A stretch of 64,000 nt of DNA, from positions 23,722 through 87,721 of the forward strand of contig NZ_JABJWC010000010.1 in assembly GCF_013155395.1 (NCBI RefSeq), written 5' to 3'. The notes under the pieces were generated by a model. It saw only the letters and a program-made list of their open reading frames with translations, was not told where the DNA came from and did not search any database. Position 1 is the stretch's first letter; each line of letters starts with the position of its first letter. The position numbers and the translations under genes were made by a program. The stretch is from Komagataeibacter melomenusus (GTDB taxonomy: Bacteria; Pseudomonadota; Alphaproteobacteria; Acetobacterales; Acetobacteraceae). Positions 50,341 through 62,237 of the stretch are shown here, piece by piece.

Positions 50341-50751
50341 TCACGATTCCATATATATCCGGGCGAAGCAGGCCGCCGGCTCATCCTTGACCGGAGCCGG
50401 GGCGGGTGCCGCCGTTCCCCGGCGCACCAGCCCTGCCAGGCGCTCCATGTCAAAATCCGGGTCACAGACGGCACAGATCAGGCGCACGCGCATTTCTTCC
50501 ATACTATCCTTAATACTGTAAATAACCTGCCGGGCCTCCTTGCGGGTTATAACAATTTCGGCGCGCCGGAGTTCCGCAAGCTGCTGGCTCAGGGTTGGCT
50601 GGCCGATACCGGTCTCGCTTTCGATCTGGCCCACGCTCTTTTCACCGTCGAGCAGGCAGGCCAGCACCATGAGCCGCTGGGGCTGGGCCAGAAGCCGCAA
50701 GCGCTGCACAAGGCTTTCGGCCACTTCGCGTGTTCTGGGCATGTTGGGCAT
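50341..50751 (-). CDS. ArsR-family repressor, BigR/SqrR-like
   Basis: This 136-residue winged-helix repressor reads RLRLLAQPQRLMVLACLLDGEKSVGQIESETGIGQPTLSQQLAELRRAEIVITRKEARQVIYSIKD (about 17-82). Cys32 in VLACLLDGE and Cys93/Cys96 in RLICAVCDPDFD sit close to where BigR and SqrR carry the two cysteines that sense persulfide, so sulfide sensing is plausible. The start at 50751 is chosen because homology and a GGGAG site agree. It is divergent from a TauE/SafE permease, the usual partner in bigR loci. The basic, Pro/Ala-rich tail is extra. Confidence 0.85.
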   Translation of the reverse strand: MPNMPRTREVAESLVQRLRLLAQPQRLMVLACLLDGEKSVGQIESETGIGQPTLSQQLAELRRAEIVITRKEARQVIYSIKDSMEEMRVRLICAVCDPDFDMERLAGLVRRGTAAPAPAPVKDEPAACFARIYMES

Positions 50752-50795
50752 GGGAAGCTCCCTTATCAACTGGCGGTTTGTACGCGTGCTGTACC

Positions 50796-50842
50796 ATATT
50801 CGCCCCCCGTGCAACAGCGCGCCTGCCGCAGGGGCGGAATAT
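50796..50842. promoter_or_regulatory. Inverted repeat in the arsR-tauE divergent region
   Basis: ATATTCGCCCC (50796-50806) pairs with GGGGCGGAATAT (50831-50842), with one unpaired base. It lies 45 bases upstream of the repressor start and is a candidate operator. A further AT-rich tract (50850-50895) holds the rest of the shared promoter. Confidence 0.45.
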
Positions 50843-50973
50843 AGCGCTTGATAAAACACATACATAATATACTAAACAGATAAACCATTAGTCAGCCCTA
50901 CATGCCACGAACCGGACCCGCCACATGACCTCCAGCCACCCGTTCCAGCCCCCGATGCCCGGCCACACGCACC

Positions 50974-51780
50974 ATGGCTGACCTGGCGCCCATGGCTAAC
51001 CTGGCGCAGGTCGCCCTCGGGCTGGGCAGCGGCGGTATCATTGGCTTCACGCTCGGGCTTGTGGGGGGCGGCGGCTCCATCCTGGCCGTGCCGCTGCTGC
51101 TTTATGTGGTTGGCATGAGCGACCCGCACCGCGCCATCGGCACAAGTGCGGTGGCGGTTACGGTCAATGCCCTGTTCAATCTTGCCAGCCACGCCCGGGC
51201 GGGCAACGTGCGGTGGGCCTGCGCCAGCGTGTTCGCAGGGGCAGGCGTAGGGGGCGCGCTGGTGGGGGCCGCGTGCGGCAAGATCATCAACGGGCAGCAC
51301 CTTCTGTTCCTGTTCGCGCTGGTCATGCTGGGCGTGGGCGGGCTGATGGCGCGCGGCTGCGGCACGGACGCGCAGCCCCCCGCCCCCGCCGAGCGCACGA
51401 CCATGATGCCCGTGCTGCTTTATGGCGTGGCGACAGGATTCTGCTCGGGCTTCTTCGGAATCGGGGGCGGCTTCCTGATCGTGCCAGCACTCCTGGCGGC
51501 AACTGGCATGCCCATGCTCAATGCCATCGCGACATCGCTGGTGGCGGTGTGCGCCTTCGGGCTGACCACATCGGTCAGCTACGGCGCGGCCGGGATGGTT
51601 GACCTGCCCATGGCGGCCATTCTAGTCGCGGGCGGAACAGTCGGCGGCCTGGGCGGCACGCTTGCGGCGCGCAGGCTGGGCCGCACCCCACAACGCCTGC
51701 GGCTGATCTTTGCATGCCTGATCTTTATCGTGGCACTCTACATGATGTGGCGCAGCGCGCGGGCCATGGGCCTTGTCTGA
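50974..51780 (+). CDS. TauE/SafE-family sulfur-compound exporter
   Basis: This 268-residue permease has about eight membrane segments and the two family repeats, each with a glycine-rich motif: FTLGLVGGGGSILAVPLLLYVVG (about 24-46) and GFCSGFFGIGGGFLIVPALL (about 155-174). The divergent BigR-like regulator suggests export of sulfite or another sulfur species formed during sulfide detoxification. No persulfide dioxygenase (Blh) gene is next to it, unlike in full bigR operons. It may share transcription with the following glycosylase gene, since only about 50 bases separate them. Confidence 0.9.
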   Translation: MADLAPMANLAQVALGLGSGGIIGFTLGLVGGGGSILAVPLLLYVVGMSDPHRAIGTSAVAVTVNALFNLASHARAGNVRWACASVFAGAGVGGALVGAACGKIINGQHLLFLFALVMLGVGGLMARGCGTDAQPPAPAERTTMMPVLLYGVATGFCSGFFGIGGGFLIVPALLAATGMPMLNAIATSLVAVCAFGLTTSVSYGAAGMVDLPMAAILVAGGTVGGLGGTLAARRLGRTPQRLRLIFACLIFIVALYMMWRSARAMGLV

Positions 51781-51832
51781 TCACCGCGCGGGCACTGCTG
51801 CGCCTGCCCGCCACCGTGATGAGACCGCCACC

Positions 51833-53059
51833 ATGCCCCACATGACCGTCACCCTTGCCCATGAAGCCGACTTCGCAGGCTGGCGCACGGCCACGCGCAG
51901 CCTTGCGGGCCGCCACACCCCGCCTGCCGACATTACATGGCAGATCGCAGGCGGTACCGAATCCGCCACCCTGCCCGCGCCAGACCCGGAAGCCGCACGC
52001 TTTACCGTGCCGCGCGCGGTCATGGAACTTGCGGCCATCATGGTGCAGTCCGCCCTGCCCGACCGCTTCACCCTCGCCTACACGCTGGTTTATGACCACG
52101 TCATGGGCATGCCGACAGGTGAAGAGGCGGCGGACCGCATGGCCAGGGCCAGGGATGACGTCATCACCCACACCCGGCACCTGCGCGATGCGTTCCGCGA
52201 GGCCCTTTCCGGCCACGATGGCACCACCCCGTATCAGGGCCGCATGGAGACGCCCGACCTTGTGCCCGAAAGCAATGCACGGTTCCTGACCCTGCAACGC
52301 TCGTTCGCCCCCTGGCAGCTTGACATGCCCGACCGCACGCTGCGCTGGACCGGCCACGAGATGCTGCGCGAAGCCCTCGGCCAGGCGCCACGGCCCCTTG
52401 ACCCGACCAGCCTGCCGCCACCCGCCCTGCCCATGGTGCCCGACCTTGATATTACCCGCATCACGTCGCTGCGCGCGGTGGCGCTGGCGGCCAAAACATG
52501 CCTGATCTGCCCCATGGCCGCCCATGCCACCCAGACCGTGTTTGGCGAAGGCCGGGAGACGGCGCGCATGATGTTCGTAGGCGAACAGCCCGGCGATATT
52601 GAAGACCGCGCCGGCCGCCCCTTTGTCGGCCCGGCGGGCCAACTGTTTGACCGCGCCCTGCACGAAGCCGGAATCGGGCGCGACGATACGTACGTGACCA
52701 ACACGGTCAAGCACTTCAAATTCCGCCGCACCCCCACGCGCCGCATCCATGAAAAGGCCGGCCCGGCGGAAATTGCAGCCTGCGCCCCGTGGCTGGCCGC
52801 CGAGCGGCGCATCATCCGCCCCGCGGTGGTGGTCATGCTTGGCGTCACGGCGGCCTCGGCGCTGCTGGGGCGGGCTGTCACCATCAGCCGGGAGCGCTCG
52901 CGCCTCATTGCGCTGGAGGATGGATCGGACGGACTCGTGACGGTTCACCCCTCTTACCTGCTGCGCCTGCCCGATGAGGCGGCGCGGGCGCGCGAATATG
53001 ACCGCTTTGTCAACGACCTGCGCCTGGCCGCCAGCCGCCTGGCCCCTGCCGTGACATGA
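51833..53059 (+). CDS. UdgX-type uracil-DNA glycosylase with DUF4130 domain
   Basis: This 408-residue fusion has an N-terminal DUF4130 domain (VTLAHEADFAGWRTATRSLAGRHTPPADITWQ, about 5-170) and a C-terminal family-4-like UDG with FVGEQPGDIEDRAGRPFVGPAGQLFD and Fe-S cysteines beginning TCLICPM. The R-loop VKHFKFRRTPTRRIHEK carries the RRIH signature of UdgX, whose His (about 306 here) forms a lasting covalent link with the abasic sugar after uracil removal. The start at 51833 is chosen by homology; a TTG at 51773 in frame would overlap the permease stop. Confidence 0.9.
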   Translation: MPHMTVTLAHEADFAGWRTATRSLAGRHTPPADITWQIAGGTESATLPAPDPEAARFTVPRAVMELAAIMVQSALPDRFTLAYTLVYDHVMGMPTGEEAADRMARARDDVITHTRHLRDAFREALSGHDGTTPYQGRMETPDLVPESNARFLTLQRSFAPWQLDMPDRTLRWTGHEMLREALGQAPRPLDPTSLPPPALPMVPDLDITRITSLRAVALAAKTCLICPMAAHATQTVFGEGRETARMMFVGEQPGDIEDRAGRPFVGPAGQLFDRALHEAGIGRDDTYVTNTVKHFKFRRTPTRRIHEKAGPAEIAACAPWLAAERRIIRPAVVVMLGVTAASALLGRAVTISRERSRLIALEDGSDGLVTVHPSYLLRLPDEAARAREYDRFVNDLRLAASRLAPAVT

Positions 53060-53164
53060 TCCGTCACGAGGAAAGCCGATGCCTGATATGCACGCGCAAC
53101 ACCATTACGTCATGCCAAGATGGGTTATGGGTATGGGGCCCCTTGCCGCCGGAAGCCGTATATC

Positions 53165-55369
53165 GTGCCTGCAGACCTCAATCTTCTGCCCTCTTTCCTG
53201 ACCCGCCTTTTCAGCGGAAAGCATTTCCCCACCATCCGCGCACCGGGCTATGCGCGCATGAGCGGCCTGAAATGGCTCTACGCCCCCACGCCTGAAGCAC
53301 TCGGCTTTGCCGTACGCACCACGGTCGCAGCCCTGATGGCGCTGACGATCGCGATGTGGATGGAACTCGACGACCCGCCATGGGCCGCCATGACCGTGTG
53401 GATCGTAGCCCAGGGCTCGCGCGGGGAGAGCCTCTCCAAGGCACGGTGGCGACTGGTGGGCACCGCCGTGGGCGCCATCAGCGCGGTGATCCTGGTCTGC
53501 TCGTTTCCGCAGGCGCCATGGCTGTTCTTTCCCGCCATCAGCATATGGATCGGGCTATGCTGCATGTGCGCGACCCTGGTGCGCAACTTCCGTTCTTACG
53601 CGCTGGTGCTGTCGGGCTATACCTGCGCCATCATCGCGCTTGCCGCGACACGCGATCCTGACAACATCTTCATGATCACAATGTCGCGCACATCCTATAT
53701 CGTGCTGGGCATTACGTGCGAGACGCTGGTGGCGGTGCTGTTCGCGCACAACCTTGCCTCGAGCGCGCGGCGCAACATGCGCCAGAAGATCCAGATGGCG
53801 CTGGGCAGTTCAACCGATGCCGTGGCCAACCTGCTCGCGGGCGATGACGCGGCTTTCGTGCGCTCGCGCGCCCTGTTCGGCACTATCCTGAGCATCAATG
53901 ACCAGATCGAGTTCAGTGAAGTCGAGATGGGCCCGCACGGGCATGAGGGCGACCACGCGCGCGCGGCCCTTGCCGCCGTGTCGGTGCTGCTTTCGCGGGG
54001 CCTGGGCATGATGGCGCGCATCAAGGCGCTGGAAACCACCAACGAGCAGTTTACCGAGACCTCGCTGCTGACCCGCACCTTCCTGCTCGGCGTGCCCGCA
54101 CGGCTGGAAAACGATTCGGAGATTGCACATATCCAGCAGGACCTGCAGGACCTGCGTGGCGTGTGCCGCCAGCGCATCATCGACGCGCTGAGCCATGAAA
54201 TCAGCATCGACTCCACCATCGAGACCGCCGAGGTGGATGACCTGCTGAACTGCCGCATCCTGCACAATGCGCTTGATGAGCTGCTGGGCGAACTGGAACA
54301 GGCCATTGCGGAATTCGATGCCAGCCAGCACGAGATCAGGGGCGATCACTTCCATTTCCGCATCGAGGCGCACCGCGACTTCAAGGAAGCCGCCTACAAC
54401 GGCATCCGCGCCGCCGTGGCCATTGGCGCCTCCGCCCTGATATGGGAGGTCACGGCCTGGGCCAACGGCATCGGCTTCATCACCATGGTCGCGGTCACAT
54501 GCGGCCTGTTCGCCACGCGCGAGAACCCGGTGGTGGGCACCATGAACTTCCTGCGTGGGGCGTGCTGGGCGGTGCTGGTCTCGGGCTTTCTGGTGCTTCT
54601 GTTCCTGCCGCGCCCGGCCGAGTTCGAGATGCTGGCCGCCGTCCTCGCCCTGCCCATGATTGCCGGTGGCCTTGCCGCGCGCAACCCGGCCACGGCAGGG
54701 GCTGCCGCCTCTTACTGTCTGTTCCTGCCCAACCTCGTGGGGCCAGGCAACCAGACGCGCCTGAACGAGATTGCGTATTTCAACGCCTCCTTCGCGCTGC
54801 TGTGCAGCATCGGCTTTGCGGTGCTGATCTTCCGCGCGGTGCTGCCGTTTGACAATGACGAGGAACGCTGGCGCATGCGCAACCGCACGCTGCATGACCT
54901 GCGCCACCTGGCCTCCGCCCAGCCCATGCCGCGCACGCAGTCATGGATCGGGCGCAATACCGATCGTTTCTCGCGCCTGATCCGCCATGCCGGCCCCACG
55001 CCCACTCCCACCATCGAGGCCTATCTGCAGGGCACGCTCTCGGCCATGACCATCGGGCTGAACATCATCCGGCTGCGCACGGTGCTCGAACGCGGGCAAC
55101 TGCCACCGGCAGCGGATCGCGCCATCGAGCTGTTCCTCAACCGCATGTCGCAGTTCAGCGGGCGGTACGGGCGCTTTGGCCGCACGGCGCGGGTGGCGCG
55201 TGGGGCCACGCGCAGCCTGCGCCGGCTCGAGGCGGCGGAAGGCAACATCACGTCGCGCATCGAGATCACCCGCGCCATTGCGTATCTGCTGGTCATTTCC
55301 TATGAACTTGGCGCCAACGCCGCCTTCCTTGATGCCTCCCAGCCTTACCGCACCAGCGAGATGTCCTGA
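53165..55369 (+). CDS. FUSC-family (AaeB-like) membrane transporter
   Basis: This protein of about 734 residues has two hydrophobic blocks of five to six segments each (about 60-200 and 415-550) separated by cytoplasmic helical regions, the FUSC/AaeB layout for efflux of aromatic acids or similar compounds. Family-like parts are LDDPPWAAMTVWIVAQGSRGESLSKARWRLVGTAVGA (about 75-111) and the second-half counterpart around WANGIGFITMVAVTCGLFATRENP. The GTG at 53165 has a GGAAG site; an ATG at 53120 is possible but has none. No partner AaeA-type gene is adjacent. Confidence 0.88.
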   Translation: MPADLNLLPSFLTRLFSGKHFPTIRAPGYARMSGLKWLYAPTPEALGFAVRTTVAALMALTIAMWMELDDPPWAAMTVWIVAQGSRGESLSKARWRLVGTAVGAISAVILVCSFPQAPWLFFPAISIWIGLCCMCATLVRNFRSYALVLSGYTCAIIALAATRDPDNIFMITMSRTSYIVLGITCETLVAVLFAHNLASSARRNMRQKIQMALGSSTDAVANLLAGDDAAFVRSRALFGTILSINDQIEFSEVEMGPHGHEGDHARAALAAVSVLLSRGLGMMARIKALETTNEQFTETSLLTRTFLLGVPARLENDSEIAHIQQDLQDLRGVCRQRIIDALSHEISIDSTIETAEVDDLLNCRILHNALDELLGELEQAIAEFDASQHEIRGDHFHFRIEAHRDFKEAAYNGIRAAVAIGASALIWEVTAWANGIGFITMVAVTCGLFATRENPVVGTMNFLRGACWAVLVSGFLVLLFLPRPAEFEMLAAVLALPMIAGGLAARNPATAGAAASYCLFLPNLVGPGNQTRLNEIAYFNASFALLCSIGFAVLIFRAVLPFDNDEERWRMRNRTLHDLRHLASAQPMPRTQSWIGRNTDRFSRLIRHAGPTPTPTIEAYLQGTLSAMTIGLNIIRLRTVLERGQLPPAADRAIELFLNRMSQFSGRYGRFGRTARVARGATRSLRRLEAAEGNITSRIEITRAIAYLLVISYELGANAAFLDASQPYRTSEMS

Positions 55370-55404
55370 CACACCGCCCGGACCGGCAGGGAGATGGAGC
55401 CAAC

Positions 55405-56742
55405 ATGACCCCTGCCCCCACGCCCCCGGCCCACGCAGCCCTTCGCGGCCATATCATCACCTTTCGGGGCAACCCGTTCCTCATGCCGCCCGCCGATGCG
55501 CTGGTGGAGGAACCTGACGGGCTGGTTCTGGTCACCAACGGGCGCATCACCCATGCTGGCCCCTACAGCGAAACCGTGGCCCACCTGCCGCCCGGCACCG
55601 AAGTGGCTGATTACCGGGGATGCCTGATCTCGGCCGGGTTTATCGATACGCATGTCCATTACCCGCAACTGCCCATGATCGCGGCCTATGGCGAGCAGTT
55701 GCTGGAATGGCTGGAGCGCTACACCTTCCCCACCGAGCGCCGCTTTGCCGATGGGGAATATGCAGCCACCATCGCGCGCACGTTCCTGCGCGAACTGCTG
55801 CGCTGCGGCACCACCACGGCGGCGGTGTACTGCACCGTGCACCCGCAATCGGTCGATGCATTCTTTACCGAATCCACCCGGCTGGGCACGCTGATGGTGG
55901 CGGGCAAGGTGCTGATGGACCGCAACGCACCCAACTTCCTGCGCGATACCGCCCGGCGCGGCTACGATGAATCGCGCGCGCTGATCGAGCGCTGGCATGG
56001 CAGGAACCGCCAGTTCTATGCCGTCACCCCCCGCTTCGCCCCCACCAGCACGCCAGAACAGCTTGAACTGGCAGGCGCACTGCTGAAGACTGACGAGACC
56101 CTGTTCATGCAGACCCACCTGGCCGAGAACCGGGCCGAGGTGGCATGGGTAGCCGAACTCTTCCCTGACAGCCGCTCCTACCTTGATGTGTATGACCGCG
56201 CGGGCCTTGTGCGCCCGCGCAGCGTGATGGGGCATGGCATTTATGTGGACGAGCACGACCTGTGCCGCTGCCACGAAAGCGGCTGCGCGCTGGCACACTG
56301 CCCCACGTCGAACCTGTTCCTGGGCAGCGGGGCCTTCCGCCTGTTTGACGTGATGGATGCAAAACGCCCGGTGCGCACGGGGCTGGGCACCGATATTGGC
56401 GCGGGCACCAGCCTGTCGCACCTGCAATCGATGAACGAGGCCTACAAGATCGCGCAGACGGGCGGCCACCGCCTGCACCCGGTACAGGCCTTCTGGCTGG
56501 CGACCCGGGGCGGCGCGCAGGCGCTGCATCTTGAGGGACGGATCGGCACGGTAGCCGTGGGCATGGATGCCGACCTGTGCATTCTCGACCCGAAGGCCAC
56601 GCCGCTACAGGCCCTGCGGACGGAAATGTGCGACAGCACGGCCGACCTGCTGTTCACGCTGATGATGCTGGGCGATGACCGAAGCATCCGCGCGACCTAT
56701 GCGGGCGGCACGAAGGTGCATGACCGTACCATGACCCAATGA
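55405..56742 (+). CDS. guaD: Guanine deaminase
   Basis: This zinc amidohydrolase converts guanine to xanthine and ammonia. Metal ligands are seen in GFIDTHVHYPQLPM, the His of FMQTHLAENRAEV, the His of VMGHGIYVDEHD, and the Asp of GLGTDIGAGTSLSHL. CPTSNLFLGSG is the substrate-side motif. Length (445 residues) and motifs match bacterial GuaD. It follows the FUSC transporter by 35 bases and a GGAG site lies upstream, so both may be co-transcribed, though a metabolic link is not evident. Confidence 0.94.
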   Translation: MTPAPTPPAHAALRGHIITFRGNPFLMPPADALVEEPDGLVLVTNGRITHAGPYSETVAHLPPGTEVADYRGCLISAGFIDTHVHYPQLPMIAAYGEQLLEWLERYTFPTERRFADGEYAATIARTFLRELLRCGTTTAAVYCTVHPQSVDAFFTESTRLGTLMVAGKVLMDRNAPNFLRDTARRGYDESRALIERWHGRNRQFYAVTPRFAPTSTPEQLELAGALLKTDETLFMQTHLAENRAEVAWVAELFPDSRSYLDVYDRAGLVRPRSVMGHGIYVDEHDLCRCHESGCALAHCPTSNLFLGSGAFRLFDVMDAKRPVRTGLGTDIGAGTSLSHLQSMNEAYKIAQTGGHRLHPVQAFWLATRGGAQALHLEGRIGTVAVGMDADLCILDPKATPLQALRTEMCDSTADLLFTLMMLGDDRSIRATYAGGTKVHDRTMTQ

Positions 56743-56760
56743 CAGGGTTAATGAACAATT

Positions 56761-57594
56761 ATGGACATTTATGTAGGTTTTGATTCCGCATGGACAGATA
56801 ATCCGAAAGCCCCCGGAGCCATCTGCGCCGTCAGCATCAAAAATGGGTATCCGGTACAGTTTCATGCCCCACGACTGGTATCCTTTGATCAGGCACTCGC
56901 TTTCATACGAAACGTACGCCGCGCCCCCGATGACAGCGGCACCACACTTATCGCGCTGGACCAGCCGACAATAGTGCCCAACTTGACCAGTATGCGCCCG
57001 GTAGAACGTGCAGTAGCTTCACTCGTGAGTTGGCTTGGCGGCGGCGTACAGCCATCCAACAGGCAAAGAAAAGGCATGTTCTGCGATGATTCGCCAATCT
57101 GGCGCTTCCTGAACGCGCTGCAAGCACGGGAACATCCCGAAGAAGCCCGACTAGCAACCAATGGACTTTATCTGATCGAGGTTTTCCCAGCCCTTGCACT
57201 GGCATCATTCGGCGACGGGTACTTTGGGCGACTAAGCGCTCCTAAATATAACCCGGCCCGAACAAAAAATTTCCACCTGGACGACTGGAACCGCGTCGTA
57301 GCCACTGCCGCGCAACAGGCACATCTGCTGGGCTGCAAGGAACTGGCAGAATGGTGCCATGCCTGCGGCAAGATCGCGCGGCCACGAAAGCAGGATCAGG
57401 ACAAACTGGATGCCGCGTTATGCGCACTGATCGCACTCCATTGGCGGCTTCGCCCACGTGAAGAGTCTGTACTTCTGGGCGATCTGGATACCGGATACAT
57501 GGTTTTGCCAGCCAGCCCGGAAGTGCGGGACTACCTGACTGAACCTGCCCGAAAACGTTCGGTGCCCATCGACGGAACATTTTCCCGCACATGA
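56761..57594 (+). CDS. DUF429 protein (predicted RNase H-like nuclease)
   Basis: This 277-residue protein shows the RNase H-like pattern of DUF429: D7 in YVGFDSAWTDNPKAPGA, the second Asp in LIALDQPTIVPN, a Glu in YLIEVFPALALA, and the last Asp in QDKLDAALCALIALHW. The full set suggests a metal-dependent nuclease, though none of the family has a clear role. It starts 18 bases after guaD. Its base composition is less GC-rich than its neighbours, which could point to later acquisition. Confidence 0.85.
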   Translation: MDIYVGFDSAWTDNPKAPGAICAVSIKNGYPVQFHAPRLVSFDQALAFIRNVRRAPDDSGTTLIALDQPTIVPNLTSMRPVERAVASLVSWLGGGVQPSNRQRKGMFCDDSPIWRFLNALQAREHPEEARLATNGLYLIEVFPALALASFGDGYFGRLSAPKYNPARTKNFHLDDWNRVVATAAQQAHLLGCKELAEWCHACGKIARPRKQDQDKLDAALCALIALHWRLRPREESVLLGDLDTGYMVLPASPEVRDYLTEPARKRSVPIDGTFSRT

Positions 57595-57794
57595 TCATGT
57601 TTTATCAAGAGATAGCGGCTCTTGCCGTCCTTGCGCACAACAGCGTGTGCAGCTTGGCGCGTGCACTTGTTCTCACCATCAATAGTCCGCACCGCACGTC
57701 ATGCCCGTGTTTCACGGCCTGACGCACGCGATGCCACTGCTGCCTCAATGGCGCAAATCAGCAATTTAAATTGGGAAAAACACACGCGATGCAG

Positions 57795-57884
<90 letters not shown>

Positions 57885-58128
57885 AACTGCACGCGGTGAT
57901 GCAGCGGCTTATAGGGTGGCATGCCCGCCCGCGCAAGGGGTCTTTTTTACCTATTCGACAGCGCCACAAAAATATTGACCTGCCCGCCCGCAGCCAGTAA
58001 AAGCCCGCATTCACCCCGCGCGGACGGGGCGCCGCTGCAATGTGGCCAATATAAAAAAGCGACTGGGCCGTGCCGCCTGCATTCCCGCAATGCCGCGCAC
58101 GCCAAGAGATCGGAAAGATAGATAGAGA

Positions 58129-58443
58129 ATGTTTGCAGTTATCCGTACCGGCGGTAAGCAGTACCGCGTTGCGAAAGATGCCGTCCTGAAGGTCGAGAAG
58201 CTGGAAGCCGAAGCCGGCGCCACCATCACGTTCGACCAGGTTCTCGCCGTTGGCGGCGAAAGCGGCACGACCATTGGTGCACCGACCGTCAAGGGTGCGA
58301 CCGTCACGGCAACCGTGATCGCGCAGGACCGCCTGGCCAAGGTCATCATCTTCAAGAAGCGCCGCCGGCAGAACAGCCGCCGCAAGAATGGCCACCGCCA
58401 GCCGGTGACCGTGGTGCGCATCTCCGCGATCAACGCCGCCTGA
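58129..58443 (+). CDS. rplU: 50S ribosomal protein L21
   Basis: This 104-residue protein starts [28 protein letters not shown] and includes [36 protein letters not shown], the standard L21 pattern for 23S rRNA binding. It is first in the conserved rplU-rpmA-obgE cluster. The preceding spacer (57885-58128) probably contains the ribosomal-protein promoter. Confidence 0.97.
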   Translation: MFAVIRTGGKQYRVAKDAVLKVEKLEAEAGATITFDQVLAVGGESGTTIGAPTVKGATVTATVIAQDRLAKVIIFKKRRRQNSRRKNGHRQPVTVVRISAINAA

Positions 58444-58509
58444 TCCCTCTCCGGGCCGCACGGTCCGGGCAGGTCAGATCAGAGATTTCAGTTTTAAGGA
58501 GTTCAGGCA

Positions 58510-58779
58510 ATGGCACAAAAAAAGGCAGGCGGTTCGTCCCGTAACGGGCGCGATAGCGCCGGGCGTCGTCTTGGCGTCAAGAAATTTGGTGGCGAGAGCG
58601 TCGTCGCAGGCAACATCATCGTGCGCCAGCGCGGCACGAAGATGAAGCCCGGCGTGAACGTTGGCGTTGGCCGCGACCACACCCTGTTTTCCCTGGTGGA
58701 TGGCCATGTGAAGTTCGTGCGCCGCGCTGAAGGCCGCGTGCACGTTTCCGTGGAAGCCCTGCCGCTGGCAGCGGAATAA
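58510..58779 (+). CDS. rpmA: 50S ribosomal protein L27
   Basis: This 89-residue protein begins [20 protein letters not shown], the L27 N-terminus that reaches the peptidyl transferase centre, and continues [37 protein letters not shown]. It has the short N-terminus of Gram-negatives, without the extension cleaved in Firmicutes. A TAAGGAG site precedes it and an intrinsic terminator follows. Confidence 0.97.
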   Translation: MAQKKAGGSSRNGRDSAGRRLGVKKFGGESVVAGNIIVRQRGTKMKPGVNVGVGRDHTLFSLVDGHVKFVRRAEGRVHVSVEALPLAAE

Positions 58780-58815
58780 GGCATACGCCTTATCACCACG
58801 GGATTACCCGAATTG

Positions 58816-61119
<2,304 letters not shown>

Positions 61120-61169
61120 TATGAAGAGAAGCTTCAGAACCATTCCCCCCTGAAAAACGCCTCCCGCGC

Positions 61170-61859
61170 CTATTCCGGGCGCGGCGGCCAACGCAGGGTT
61201 GGCTCGGCGCGCGCACGGCGCTCAGGCGGCCAGACCGAAGCGCGGACCGGACGCGCCGCCGGTACCCCACGGGGCACAGGCCGCACCGGCTCACGGCTCC
61301 ACTCGGCCAGGCCCGGTTCCGCCCCGGCATCATGAGAGGGCACGGGGCGACGGGGCACATAAGGCTGCGCGGGCGATGGCCCGCGCGACGGGGGCGGCCA
61401 GCCATCCTCTTCCACCGGCGTGCGCGCAGCCGACATGGACGCGGGCTCAACAGGCCGGGAAGGTGGCGGGGGCGCAGGCGGGGAGGCAGGCTGGGCACGC
61501 GGCGGGCGCCGTTCATAGGCGGGGATGTCAGGCGCATCGCCTCCCCGGTCCCTCTCCACGGACGGCGCAGGCGGGGCCGGCTCCCACACGGGCGCCTCAG
61601 CGGGTGGGGGCGGCGCCCGGTCGGCCAGTGCCTCGGCCACGGCCGGGGGCTGTGTCGCCTGTGCGTTCAGCCCAAGGGCCAGCACGCGCAGTTCGGCCTG
61701 CAGGTCATCAAGCTGGATGGCCAGGTTATCGAGCCGCCCCTTTACGCCAAACACGGCAAACGGCACCAGCATCCACAACAGGGTAAACAGCATGCCGCCC
61801 ACCAGCAGCACGGCCTGCGCCCAGGCGGGCATCCATTGCGGAAAAAGCGATGACATCAT
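61170..61859 (-). CDS. Membrane-anchored proline-rich protein, unknown
   Basis: This 229-residue protein has a single N-terminal membrane segment (WAQAVLLVGGMLFTLLWMLVPFAVFGV, about 12-38), a short helical stretch (KGRLDNLAIQLDDLQAELRVLALGL) that could be a coiled coil, and then about 160 residues rich in Pro, Ala and Arg without a fold. It probably projects into the cytoplasm or periplasm. I do not recognise a named family. The start at 61859 (MMSSLFPQW) is provisional, as no good ribosome site is seen. Confidence 0.75.
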   Translation of the reverse strand: MMSSLFPQWMPAWAQAVLLVGGMLFTLLWMLVPFAVFGVKGRLDNLAIQLDDLQAELRVLALGLNAQATQPPAVAEALADRAPPPPAEAPVWEPAPPAPSVERDRGGDAPDIPAYERRPPRAQPASPPAPPPPSRPVEPASMSAARTPVEEDGWPPPSRGPSPAQPYVPRRPVPSHDAGAEPGLAEWSREPVRPVPRGVPAARPVRASVWPPERRARAEPTLRWPPRPE

Positions 61860-61961
61860 GCAGCGAGCAACCTGAACGGGCAGTGCCCCGGCGCGGCCAC
61901 GGCCAGCCGCCACGCACCGGCAGCGCGGGTGTTGAAGGGACGATCCTACAACCTGCGCGGG

Positions 61962-62237
61962 TTACATGCCAAGCGCGCGGCGGTAGATGTCGAGCAGGGT
62001 TTCCTGCTCCTCCACTTCCGCCGGTTCCTGCTTGCGCAGGCGGATGATCTGGCGGATCACCTTGACATCGAAGCCAGCCGACTTCGCCTCGGTGAAAATA
62101 TCCTTGATATCGCCTGCAAGCGCCTTGCGCTCTTCCTCCAGCCGCTCAACACGTTCGATGATGCTGCGCAGGCGATCGGCTGCGATGCCACCAACTGCGG
62201 CAGGGTTGTCATCCGCCTCGAAATTATCAGCATTCAT
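61962..62237 (-). CDS. gapR: GapR (DUF2312) nucleoid-associated protein
   Basis: This 91-residue protein has the DUF2312 core AADRLRSIIERVERLEEERKALAGDIKDIFTEAKSAGFDVKVIRQIIRLRKQEPAEVEEQETLLDIYRRAL. GapR forms a clamp on overtwisted DNA ahead of replication and transcription and is essential in Caulobacter. The start at 62237 is chosen by homology, with GGAGAAA upstream. It is divergent from zwf. Confidence 0.94.
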   Translation of the reverse strand: MNADNFEADDNPAAVGGIAADRLRSIIERVERLEEERKALAGDIKDIFTEAKSAGFDVKVIRQIIRLRKQEPAEVEEQETLLDIYRRALGM

